From the NCBI RefSeq assembly GCF_026241165.1, contig NZ_JAPFQN010000003.1:62001-126000 (forward strand): a stretch of 64,000 nucleotides of DNA, written 5' to 3'. The notes beneath the pieces were generated by a model. It saw nothing but the letters and a program-made list of their open reading frames with translations, had not been told where the DNA came from and did no database searches. The stretch comes from Mangrovivirga halotolerans. GTDB taxonomy: Bacteria > Bacteroidota > Bacteroidia > Cytophagales > Cyclobacteriaceae. Made by a program: the position numbers and the translations under genes. Of this stretch, positions 1 to 7,781 are shown piece after piece (positions within the stretch are counted from its first letter, which is position 1; the number at the start of each line of letters is the position of its first letter).

Positions 1-1658
1 AGTATGCCCTTACCTGTTTCTGGAAAAATAACAGAATGATGCTGAAAACCACTTCCATTTCCTTCTTTAAAAGCAGCTTTTCCATACGGAGTGAAAAATA
101 TACCCCATCCAAGACCATAACTCAGTTTGATATCATCATTAAATGGTCCGGTTTGTTTAGAAAGAGGACCAAATTGTTTCAATGATTTGATTCTTACCTG
201 TGGATTAAAGATTTCTTTCCATGAATTTTCAGATATTAATTTTCTTTGAAAAACTGCTGTCATGAATTTAGTGTAATCTTCTAGAGTGGTTTCTAAAGTG
301 CTTGGTGCACGAGGCTCATTATCTTTGTCTTTCTGATATGGCGCTTCTTCTTCATTGTGCCCATAAGCCATATTTCCTTCAAAAGAAGGTTTAAACTCAT
401 AACTGCTTCTGGTCATTTCAAGAGGTTTAAATACAATCTCCTGAGCTAAATCTTCATATCCTTTTCCTGTTAATTTTTCGAGTACAACTTGAAGATAGAC
501 CATTCCCTCTCCTGAGTATAAATATCCTGATCCGGGTTCCTGAATAACTTTTAGTTTTTTATCCGGAAGAAAAAACCGCCAATTTGGAAAGCCACTTGTG
601 TGCGCTAAACACATTCTGGCAGTTATTTTATGATAGAGTGTGTCGTTCTTGAGACTTGAATAATCATCATGCCATCTAGTTTGTGGTGTGTACTCATATA
701 TTTTCTTATCCAGGTAACGTTCGAGTGGAGTATCCAGGTCTATAACTCCTTCCTCGACTAATCTCATTACAACAACCGAAAAAACAGCCTTACTTAAAGA
801 AGCCCCATAGATATTTGATGAATCAGATAAAATCAAGTTTTCTTTTTTATTGCTATAACCGTGAGTTTTGCAGTAAACAGGCTTTCCATTATTAAAAATA
901 GTTATAGCCATTCCGGTTACTTTAGCATTGGTCATCAATTGGCTGATCTTTTGATCTAAAGAGTCTGTTTCAATTTGGGATTCATCAAGCCTGCTAACTG
1001 ATTGAGCTTTCACAGGGATTGAAAATATAAATGTTGTGATCAATAAGACAATTGTCACCATTCTGTTACTGGGTTTGCTGCTTACCTTAAGAAATGGAAT
1101 TGATAGTGGATAATAACATTTACTTTTCTTTATGACCAGATAGATGTTCACAGACATTACTACAAAGGTGTAGATTAAGACTCCAAAAAACAGAAAAATC
1201 ATTAAAGGAGTTCCCTGCATAAATATATGCCCAATAAACATCATTCCTGATAGAGCAATGAGGAAAATTATTGTCATAGTCAATTGAAAGTTCAGAACCT
1301 TCCGACCATGGATGTCATAGATTTTATTGTCTTCTCTTTTATGAATCCAGATAAATACTGGTGCTATTATATTAAATAATGGAATCATGGATCCAAGGAA
1401 AGGAGTGGCATGTAGAAGAAGTAACCACTTTTTTTGAATGTCCTCCTCGCGTGGATTATTTAGTGGTAATAATTCATCCACATCAATATCCATAGCTACA
1501 GCAAGTAACTTTACTGTCTGTAAGTGTGGTTCTGTTTCTCCTTTCTCTATTCGCTGTATTGTCCTTACAGTTATATTTGTTCGGTCAGATAATTCTTTTT
1601 GAGTTAGTCCTTTAAGCTTTCGCTGGTAGATTAAATTTTTGGATAATGAGTTAGTCAT
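1..1658 (-). CDS. XRE-family HTH / multi-pass membrane / serine beta-lactamase-like hydrolase fusion (partial, 3' end outside window)
   Basis: The reading frame is open from an ATG at 1658 down to base 1, about 552 codons with no stop. Residues about 8-62 form an XRE/Cro helix-turn-helix (LTQKELSDRTNITVRTIQRIEKG). Residues about 76-177 contain several hydrophobic segments resembling the DUF4870/Tic20-like domain that often follows such HTHs. Another hydrophobic segment (about 200-218, ending near A-Q) precedes a class C beta-lactamase/penicillin-binding-type serine hydrolase. That domain has an S-x-x-K nucleophile motif (Ser287-Leu-Ser-Lys290) and a Y-S-G in place of the usual Y-x-N. The family hydrolyses or senses acyl-amide bonds in the periplasm. 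The topology suggests a cytoplasmic DNA-binding head tied to a periplasmic hydrolase; that role is inference. It is divergent from the lipoprotein gene at 1894. Confidence 0.85.
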   Translation of the reverse strand, partial: MTNSLSKNLIYQRKLKGLTQKELSDRTNITVRTIQRIEKGETEPHLQTVKLLAVAMDIDVDELLPLNNPREEDIQKKWLLLLHATPFLGSMIPLFNIIAPVFIWIHKREDNKIYDIHGRKVLNFQLTMTIIFLIALSGMMFIGHIFMQGTPLMIFLFFGVLIYTFVVMSVNIYLVIKKSKCYYPLSIPFLKVSSKPSNRMVTIVLLITTFIFSIPVKAQSVSRLDESQIETDSLDQKISQLMTNAKVTGMAITIFNNGKPVYCKTHGYSNKKENLILSDSSNIYGASLSKAVFSVVVMRLVEEGVIDLDTPLERYLDKKIYEYTPQTRWHDDYSSLKNDTLYHKITARMCLAHTSGFPNWRFFLPDKKLKVIQEPGSGYLYSGEGMVYLQVVLEKLTGKGYEDLAQEIVFKPLEMTRSSYEFKPSFEGNMAYGHNEEEAPYQKDKDNEPRAPSTLETTLEDYTKFMTAVFQRKLISENSWKEIFNPQVRIKSLKQFGPLSKQTGPFNDDIKLSYGLGWGIFFTPYGKAAFKEGNGSGFQHHSVIFPETGKGI

Positions 1659-1893
1659 TTTTTTGTCATTTTGTTTGATGTAAAAGTAGTCTGTTACATC
1701 AGCCTTTTAGACGACATACACATGTCACCTTAGTGTCATCTCTGCGAAATTAGCTTATTTAAGGCATAAATTAGCTTTTATTAAGGGTGCATATAGTTTA
1801 ATGAAGGCCTTACATGTGTTTTAACATAAATTATATGAACATTGAGTTTTATTGAATTACTTTCAAAAAAATTAAACCCATTATTCAAATTCA

Positions 1894-2508
1894 ATGAAAC
1901 AGTTAAAAATTATAACTCTTAAACTCGCAGTTTTTTCTTTTTTTATTTTTGGTATCCCATCATGTGATGACTGCAGGGGTGTCGAAGCAGTTAATGGGCA
2001 GGTAAGCATTAATGATCTTGCAAGTACCTCTATAAATAAGGTGACTGGCTCAGGTTTTGAGCAATATCAGAATACTGATACATTAGATGCAGTACATGAA
2101 TTTGCTCTTCTGTTAGGCCTGGATATTAATGTGAATTATTTAGCAGATGCAAGAGATTACGGATTTTTTACAAATACTGCATTTGCGTGTTCACCAGCAG
2201 AAAATTATTCAATGGCAGATTCTGTGAAAAGTGTGATTATAACCTCAAATAATGATTTTAATAACGAATATCCAGCAGGAGCAAATCTAGCAGAGATATT
2301 TAAAATGGTTGAACTTGGAAATGAAAGAATTGATTTTTCAGCTGATTATCTGAATGATGCATATTTCTTAAACCGATTGCAACAGGATCCATTGACTTTA
2401 TATATTACAGGAACTCCAGCTATAGCTTCGAAACATGTATTTACAATTGAAATTGAAACTAATTTGAGAAGCCTGAGTATTACCACAGAAGAGGTTGTTT
2501 TGGAGTAA
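1894..2508 (+). CDS. Uncharacterised lipoprotein, 204 aa
   Basis: I do not recognise this protein. It begins with a short basic N-terminus, a hydrophobic helix (residues about 10-20) and a plausible lipobox ending at Cys24 (I-P-S-C), followed by two Asp residues. It is therefore probably a lipoprotein that leaves the inner membrane. The remaining 180 residues are soluble, moderately acidic and without obvious repeats; the C-terminal half looks beta-rich. Cys24 and Cys27 are close together, and a further Cys occurs near residue 108. It stands alone: the divergent HTH-hydrolase gene lies upstream and the aromatic attenuator region downstream. No function is assigned. Confidence 0.75.
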   Translation: MKQLKIITLKLAVFSFFIFGIPSCDDCRGVEAVNGQVSINDLASTSINKVTGSGFEQYQNTDTLDAVHEFALLLGLDINVNYLADARDYGFFTNTAFACSPAENYSMADSVKSVIITSNNDFNNEYPAGANLAEIFKMVELGNERIDFSADYLNDAYFLNRLQQDPLTLYITGTPAIASKHVFTIEIETNLRSLSITTEEVVLE

Positions 2509-2606
2509 TCCAAACAACTGTTCGTTTAAAAATACCCCTGTTTTATAATCAAAAAGATAGTGTTTTGCCTTGTTATTTAAAAAATTGATAAAAATATTAG
2601 AAATTA

Positions 2607-2639
2607 TTTGATCGTTAAAAATAATTTGTTTTATCTTAG
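2607..2639 (+). promoter_or_regulatory. Candidate Bacteroidota promoter for the aromatic leader
   Basis: TTTG at 2607-2610 is followed after 21 bases by TATCTTAG at 2632-2639, which matches five of the six fixed positions of the Bacteroidota -7 element TAnnTTTG. Transcription would start around 2643-2646, at or next to the leader peptide ATG at 2646. The leader would then be leaderless or nearly so. The match is imperfect, so this is a candidate only. Confidence 0.35.
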
Positions 2640-2645
2640 TGGGAC

Positions 2646-2717
2646 ATGATTACGAACAGAGCGGCATATATTGGTTACTTCTTTTTCTTTTATTATAGAA
2701 TAAAAGGGAGGCCTTAG
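2646..2717 (+). CDS. Phe/Tyr-rich attenuator leader peptide (23 aa) for the DAHP synthase gene
   Basis: This small frame starts at ATG 2646 and stops at TAG 2715-2717. It encodes 23 residues, eight of them aromatic: Tyr8, Tyr11, Phe12-15, Tyr16 and Tyr17, i.e. the run YFFFFYY at codons 11-17 (2676-2696). It sits directly in front of a transcription terminator and the gene for the first enzyme of aromatic amino-acid synthesis. This is the textbook arrangement of a translation-coupled attenuator, as in pheA or pheST leaders of enterobacteria. Ribosome stalling at the Phe/Tyr codons would signal shortage of charged tRNA. Its small size means codon statistics cannot prove it; the context and composition do. 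No strong Shine-Dalgarno is visible, as is usual in this phylum. Confidence 0.85.
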   Translation: MITNRAAYIGYFFFFYYRIKGRP

Positions 2718-2774
2718 TATGTTTTAGTTTATAAATGTATTAACAGAGCCTCCCCATACCGGGAGGCTTTTTTT
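2706..2774 (+). promoter_or_regulatory. Transcription attenuator: competing antiterminator and terminator upstream of DAHP synthase
   Basis: Three elements are visible. Segment 1 is GGGAGGC at 2706-2712, inside the end of the leader peptide frame. Segment 2 is GCCTCCC at 2748-2754. Segment 3 is GGGAGGC at 2761-2767, identical to segment 1. Segments 2 and 3 form an intrinsic terminator; segments 1 and 2 form an equally perfect alternative that would block it. A ribosome stalled on the aromatic codons (2676-2696) leaves segment 1 free, favouring read-through. A ribosome reaching the stop codon at 2715 covers segment 1, favouring termination. Confidence 0.85.
2747..2774 (+). terminator. Intrinsic terminator of the aromatic attenuator
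   Basis: AGCCTCCC (2747-2754) pairs with GGGAGGCT (2761-2768), an 8-bp perfect stem with six bases in the loop, followed by a T run through 2774. It lies before the DAHP synthase ATG at 2809 and so ends only the leader transcript. Confidence 0.9.
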
Positions 2775-2808
2775 ATGTCTGATAATTTTTAATAAAAAAG
2801 TCAATCCA

Positions 2809-3900
2809 ATGAAAACGAATGTAATTGATTTATTCAAACAGAAAAGGCCGGTAGTAATTTCGGGTCCATGTAGCGCTGAGAGCGAAGAGCAATTATTATC
2901 TACAGCCAGAGAACTTGCAGAGACAGGTAAAGTGGATATTCTTCGCGCAGGAATATGGAAGCCACGAACGAGGCCAGGAAGCTTTGAAGGGGTAGGGGTA
3001 GAAGCGCTAAGCTGGATGAAGAAAGCCAAGGAAGAGACTGGTCTGCCAATTTCTGCCGAGGTAGCCAAATTCAGTCATGTATTTGATGCTCTTAAACATG
3101 ATGTCGATGTAATGTGGATTGGGGCCCGGACAACTGTGAATCCATTTTCAGTTCAGGAGATTGCAGATGCTTTGAGAGGAACTGACGCAACAGTATTTGT
3201 TAAAAACCCTCTAAACCCTGATATCCAGCTTTGGACTGGAGCAATTGAGCGGTTACAAGGAGCAGGAATCACAAAGATAGGATTGATCCATCGTGGATTT
3301 GCCCAGCATCAAAAGGTGAAATATCGAAATGAGCCGAAATGGCAATTAGCAGTTGAAATGAAACGAAGGTTTCCAGATATGCCAATGGTATGCGATCCTA
3401 GTCACATTTGTGGAAATCGCGAATTACTTCGATCTGTTTCCCAGAAAGCTTTAGATCTGAATATGGATGGTTTGATGATTGAATCACATATTAATCCCGA
3501 GGTGGCATTAAGTGATAAGGATCAGCAGATCACACCGGAGGTGCTAGACCAATTGATATCAGATCTTGTAGTTAGAAGCACCTCTGTTGAAGATGCTTCT
3601 TTCAGAGAAAAGTTAGACGTGTTGCGTAGCCGTATTGATATGATCGATGAAGATATTATGAAGCTTTTAGGTGACCGGATGAGAACATCTGAAGAGATTG
3701 GTCATGTTAAAAATGATGAAGGAATTACTATCCTGCAGCCAAACAGGTGGGAAGAGATAATTGAGAAATCTTTGGTTAAAGGAGGAATCCATGGCCTTTC
3801 AGAGAAATTTATGAAAGCTTACTTGAAAATTATTCACCAGGAATCGATTGATCATCAGAATATAGTGATGAATAAAGCTGGAAAGAATGCATTTAAATAG
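2809..3900 (+). CDS. aroF: Bifunctional DAHP synthase / chorismate mutase (3-deoxy-7-phosphoheptulonate synthase type I-beta with C-terminal AroQ domain)
   Basis: This cytoplasmic enzyme condenses phosphoenolpyruvate with erythrose 4-phosphate (first shikimate step), and its C-terminal domain converts chorismate to prephenate. Residues 15-250 are the DAHP synthase barrel, with GPCSAE at 19-24, KPRTRPGSF at 51-59, CDPSH at 195-199 (His199) and IESH at 224-227 (Glu225). Residues about 262-350 are a helical AroQ chorismate mutase with the spacing of the E. coli active-site residues (Arg273, Arg290, Lys301). The same fusion is known in Bacteroidota such as Porphyromonas gingivalis, where prephenate inhibits the synthase. 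The length (363 aa) fits that family. It is preceded by a Phe/Tyr leader peptide and attenuator, which implies control by aromatic aminoacyl-tRNA supply. The symbol is assigned by family; strains differ in naming. Confidence 0.95.
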   Translation: MKTNVIDLFKQKRPVVISGPCSAESEEQLLSTARELAETGKVDILRAGIWKPRTRPGSFEGVGVEALSWMKKAKEETGLPISAEVAKFSHVFDALKHDVDVMWIGARTTVNPFSVQEIADALRGTDATVFVKNPLNPDIQLWTGAIERLQGAGITKIGLIHRGFAQHQKVKYRNEPKWQLAVEMKRRFPDMPMVCDPSHICGNRELLRSVSQKALDLNMDGLMIESHINPEVALSDKDQQITPEVLDQLISDLVVRSTSVEDASFREKLDVLRSRIDMIDEDIMKLLGDRMRTSEEIGHVKNDEGITILQPNRWEEIIEKSLVKGGIHGLSEKFMKAYLKIIHQESIDHQNIVMNKAGKNAFK

Positions 3901-3946
3901 CAACATGTAAATATTGAGGCTTATCTTAAGAGAAAGAATCGTTTTC

Positions 3947-3976
3947 ATTGGATTTTCAAAATAAAGCCTATATTTG
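3947..3976 (+). promoter_or_regulatory. Candidate promoter for the SAM riboswitch transcript
   Basis: TATATTTG at 3969-3976 is an exact match to the Bacteroidota -7 element TAnnTTTG. ATTG at 3947-3950, 18 bases upstream, resembles the -33 TTTG. The predicted start (about 3980-3985) lies some 25-30 bases before the riboswitch P1 stem at 4011. Confidence 0.55.
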
Positions 3977-4010
3977 TAAGAGTTATTTAGCAATAAGTTC
4001 ATTTACATAG

Positions 4011-4108
4011 CTTATCAAGAAAGGTGGAGGGACAGGCCCGTTGAAACCTTAGCAACCCTTGTTTACAAGAAGGTGCTAATTCCATCCCGGAATACCGGGG
4101 GAGATAAG
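4011..4108 (+). ncRNA. SAM-I (S-box) riboswitch aptamer
   Basis: The block has the SAM-I core: P1 left strand CTTATC at 4011-4016, the kink-turn/P2 segment AGGTGGAGGGA, a GGCCC and TTGAAACC, AGCAACC, AAGGTGCTAATTCC, and P1 right strand GATAAG at 4103-4108. S-adenosylmethionine binding stabilises P1. The downstream terminator and antiterminator make it a transcriptional OFF switch for the methionine-branch fusion gene at 4217. Confidence 0.95.
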
Positions 4109-4160
4109 TCAAAAGAAGAAATTCAAACCTCTTTTGACGTCAGTTGAAAGAGGTTTTTCT
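4108..4160 (+). terminator. Riboswitch expression platform: antiterminator and intrinsic terminator
   Basis: The terminator is AAACCTCTTT (4125-4134) paired with AAAGAGGTTT (4147-4156), ten perfect pairs followed by a T-rich tail. GTCAAAAG (4108-4115) is perfectly complementary to CTTTTGAC (4131-4138) and so forms an antiterminator that disrupts the left arm of the terminator. It begins on the last base of the SAM-stabilised P1 stem. High SAM therefore favours termination. Confidence 0.9.
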
Positions 4161-4216
4161 TTTTTAGCTCTCTGCATTCCTGATAAGCCCAATTATTTAG
4201 AAGCAGAAAAAGATAC

Positions 4217-7200
4217 ATGAGCAAAAAAAAGATATTTACTTTTAAGGAACCGTTTCTTTTAGAAAATGGCGAATACATTCATAATCTCAAATTAGCTTAC
4301 CATACCTATGGTGAGATCAATAAAGATCAATCGAATATTGTCTGGGTTTTTCATGCAATTTCAGGGAGTTCAGATGTAGAAGAATGGTGGCCCAAGTTAT
4401 TTGGGGAAGGGAATTATTACGATCCAAAAGACTATTTTATTATCTGTGTAAATTCCATTGGATCTCCTTATGGTTCTACTCGTCCTGAAGGTCTGGATTT
4501 TCCACAGTTTAGCATTCGGGATCTGGCTAACTCCTATTTTAGCCTTGCCGAAGAATTAAAGATCGATAAAATACATACTATAATCGGCGGTTCCTTTGGT
4601 GGAAACCAGGCTTTAGAATTTGGTTATGGCTTTAAAGGAAAGATCAATCATATGGTATTGATCGCTTCTTGTTCAAAAGAATCTGCCTGGGGAATTGCTG
4701 TTCATGAATCACAGAGAATGGCAATGCAGTCAGATCCGACCTTTGGCTCCAAAGACGGAGGAAAAGCAGGTATGAAGGCTGCTCGTTCAATGGCCTTATT
4801 AACTTATCGTACTTCGGATGCCTTTATTGAAAAGCAGACAGACACGGATGAAAAAGTTGATAATTTTAAATCTTCAAGTTATTTACAATACCAGGGAGAG
4901 AAATTTATCAATCGCTTTAATGCGCTGAGCTATTTCTATTTAACCAAATGCCTTGACAGCCATAATATTGGAAGGAACCGAGGAGGGGAAACTAAAGCTC
5001 TTTCAGAAATAAAAATTCCTACACTGGTTATTGGGATAAATACTGATTCACTTATTCCCACAAGATTTCAACAATTCATGGCTGAACATATCCCGGATGC
5101 CATCTACAGGGAAATCAAATCAGACTATGGTCACGACGGCTTTTTGATTGAGATCGATCAGATTACAGACCGGATTGAAACTTTTTATAAGCAACATGAG
5201 CCGGTAAGAAAAGATCAGCGTATTGTATTGAAATTCGGAGGAAAGTCCTTACAAAACGGACCAGTTTTAAATAATGTAATTGATATAGTCAAGCAAGCTT
5301 ATGATCTACATCCGGTAGCCTTGGTAGTTTCTGCTCGTGGTGATAGTACCGACAGATTATATGAACTGTACCAAACCGCAATTGATGGTAATTCCTATAA
5401 AAGATTATTTGCAGAATTTGTAGAAAATCAACAAATCCCGGGTTATGAACTAGATATAACGGAAGAAACGAATGATCTGGCAAATCTATTAGAAGCTTTA
5501 AAGGTATTAAGATACAAAGCAAAACAGGTTGAGGATAAAATTTTGGCCTTAGGAGAACTGATTAGTGCCAAAGTAATTGCTAATTATTTAAATAAGAAAG
5601 GATTAAAGGCCAGGCTGGTAGATGCAAGGGAGTTACTGATTGCAGGTTTCTATGATGGAGAAGTGAATGTTGATTTTCATAATTCACGATCAAACGTACA
5701 AGAGTTTTTCGAAACTCTGGATATAGATACTATTCCTGTAATTACCGGGTTTATTGCGAAAGATCAATATGGTGAAACAGTGACCCTTGGAAGAAATGGC
5801 AGTAATTATACCGCAACGTTAATTGCGAGCTTTATCAATGCAGTTGAGATACAAAACTGGACAGATGTTGAAGGTGTTTTCAGCGCAAGTCCGAAGTATG
5901 TTCCACATGCGATGAAGCTTGAGCATATTAGCTATCGGGAAGCAAATGAACTGGCGAATTTTGGAGCTAATGTACTTCATCCTAAAACTATTCAGCCTTT
6001 ACTTTTTAATAATATTCCGCTAAGAATCAAAAGCACCTGGAAGCCTGAGGAAACCGGGACCTTAATTGATAAAACAGGTGCTGAAAAAGGAGTAAAAGCT
6101 GTATCCTCAATAGAAGGTGTTTCATTAGTGAGCATTGATGGGAAAGGCATGCTGGGGAAGGTGGGGATCGATGCCAGAATATTTCATTCATTAAGTAAAA
6201 AAGATATCAGTGTAAGATTGATTTCACAGGCTTCATCAGAAAGAGGAATCGGGTTTGTCGTCGATAGTGAACAAGCGAATGAAGCTGAGCTGATTTTGAC
6301 AAAAGAATTTCAAAAAGAATTAGAATCAGGTGATATTTCATCAATTAGAGTCAATCACGATATGGCAATAATTGCCATTGTTGGCAGGCATAATTTTGCC
6401 CTGGAAAGAGCAATTCAAGGGCTCAGGAAAAATAAAATATGGATGTATCTGATCAGTAATAGCATCAGTGGTGAGCATATATCACTTGTGATCAGTAATA
6501 AAAACATCAAAAAGGCAATGAATGTTGTCCATGCCCAGGTTTTTGGAGCGATTAAAACAATTAATTTGTTTGCCCTGGGTAAGGGTGTAGTGGGAGGAAC
6601 CCTAATTGATCAGGTGGTTAATACAGGCGAAGACCTTGTTGCAGAAAGGGGATTGAAAATAAATGTAATTGGAATTGCCGATTCTAAAAAATACATACTT
6701 AATACCAAAGGTTTGGGAAAAGACTGGAGGCAGAAATTATCTGGTTCACAAAAGGTCAATTATCTTCCTTCGATACTTAAGGAATTATTTGAGACCGGCC
6801 TGGAGAATATAGTAATAGCTGACAATACTTCGTCTGTAGAAATAACTGAAGCCTATCCTACTATAGTTAAGCATGGATTTGATATTGTTGCCTCTAATAA
6901 GAAAGCTAATTCGGGGGATTATGCTTTTTACCAGGAATTAAGAAGATTACTAAGAAGGAGGTCTAAGTTATTTTATTACGAGGCTAATGTCGGAGCTGGT
7001 TTGCCTTTGATTGATACATTAAAATACCTGAAGCAATCTTCAGATAGAATTACGAGGATAAGAGGAATTTTCAGTGGCTCATTAAGTTATTTGTTTAATA
7101 ATTTTTCTATTAGTGAAGTCTCATTTTCAGAAGTTTTATTGAAAGCTAAAGAGCTCGGTTATACCGAACCAGACCCTCGTGAAGATCTTGATGGAATGGA

Positions 7201-7621
7201 CGTCGCAAGGAAATTGCTGATTTTAGCCAGGGAGATTGGACTGGAATCAGAAATGGATGATGTTGATATACAGAATCTTATACCTGAAGGGCTTCAAGGT
7301 GAGGATAATTTTGATTCATTTCTGAAAAATAAAGACGAATTAAATAATTATTATAATAAGTTGAAATCAGGTTTAGGAGAAAATGAAGTTCTTAGATATA
7401 TCGGAGACCTGGATGTTGAAAAACATGAACTTAATGTAAAGTTGATTAAGGTAGATAAAAATTCTCCACTTGGTGGAATAAAAAATGCAGATTCAATTTT
7501 TGAGATATATACTTCAGGATATGGTGATCACCCATTGATCATTCAGGGAGCTGGTGCCGGGGCAGAGGTGACAGCAAGAGGAGTTTATACAGATATTTTA
7601 AAGATTGGCAATCAGTTATAA
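4217..7621 (+). CDS. Trifunctional homoserine O-acetyltransferase (MetX) - aspartate kinase - homoserine dehydrogenase
   Basis: One 1134-residue chain holds three enzymes. Residues 1-330 are an alpha/beta-hydrolase MetX with nucleophile Ser126 in GGSFGG, Asp277 (GINTDS) and His306 (YGHDGF). Residues about 335-620 are aspartate kinase (KFGGKSL at 339-345, TLGRNGSNYTA at 523-533). Residues about 628-775 look like paired ACT regulatory domains. Residues about 781-1134 are homoserine dehydrogenase, with a Rossmann loop LGKGVVGG and the signature GYTEPDPREDLDGMD. AK-HSD fusions (ThrA/MetL) are common; a MetX head is much rarer. Together they cover aspartate phosphorylation, homoserine formation and homoserine acetylation; aspartate-semialdehyde dehydrogenase is not included. 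The gene lies behind a SAM-I riboswitch, so it probably serves methionine synthesis. No frameshift or stop interrupts the joins. Confidence 0.95.
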   Translation: MSKKKIFTFKEPFLLENGEYIHNLKLAYHTYGEINKDQSNIVWVFHAISGSSDVEEWWPKLFGEGNYYDPKDYFIICVNSIGSPYGSTRPEGLDFPQFSIRDLANSYFSLAEELKIDKIHTIIGGSFGGNQALEFGYGFKGKINHMVLIASCSKESAWGIAVHESQRMAMQSDPTFGSKDGGKAGMKAARSMALLTYRTSDAFIEKQTDTDEKVDNFKSSSYLQYQGEKFINRFNALSYFYLTKCLDSHNIGRNRGGETKALSEIKIPTLVIGINTDSLIPTRFQQFMAEHIPDAIYREIKSDYGHDGFLIEIDQITDRIETFYKQHEPVRKDQRIVLKFGGKSLQNGPVLNNVIDIVKQAYDLHPVALVVSARGDSTDRLYELYQTAIDGNSYKRLFAEFVENQQIPGYELDITEETNDLANLLEALKVLRYKAKQVEDKILALGELISAKVIANYLNKKGLKARLVDARELLIAGFYDGEVNVDFHNSRSNVQEFFETLDIDTIPVITGFIAKDQYGETVTLGRNGSNYTATLIASFINAVEIQNWTDVEGVFSASPKYVPHAMKLEHISYREANELANFGANVLHPKTIQPLLFNNIPLRIKSTWKPEETGTLIDKTGAEKGVKAVSSIEGVSLVSIDGKGMLGKVGIDARIFHSLSKKDISVRLISQASSERGIGFVVDSEQANEAELILTKEFQKELESGDISSIRVNHDMAIIAIVGRHNFALERAIQGLRKNKIWMYLISNSISGEHISLVISNKNIKKAMNVVHAQVFGAIKTINLFALGKGVVGGTLIDQVVNTGEDLVAERGLKINVIGIADSKKYILNTKGLGKDWRQKLSGSQKVNYLPSILKELFETGLENIVIADNTSSVEITEAYPTIVKHGFDIVASNKKANSGDYAFYQELRRLLRRRSKLFYYEANVGAGLPLIDTLKYLKQSSDRITRIRGIFSGSLSYLFNNFSISEVSFSEVLLKAKELGYTEPDPREDLDGMDVARKLLILAREIGLESEMDDVDIQNLIPEGLQGEDNFDSFLKNKDELNNYYNKLKSGLGENEVLRYIGDLDVEKHELNVKLIKVDKNSPLGGIKNADSIFEIYTSGYGDHPLIIQGAGAGAEVTARGVYTDILKIGNQL

Positions 7622-7781
7622 CAGATAATAGTTTAAGTTTTTTCAAGTATTATTTTTGGATATTATTTTTATTTAGATTTAATTTAAATAAAATATAGGT
7701 CTTTATTATAATAAAATAGCGTATTCTGGTGTTTTATTAATAATCATTAACCTATAAATCAAAACCTAAACCTATAATACT

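Noticed and set aside
2724-3068. Minus-strand ORF of 114 aa
   Set aside because: It is antisense to the DAHP synthase gene and attenuator, with no family similarity.
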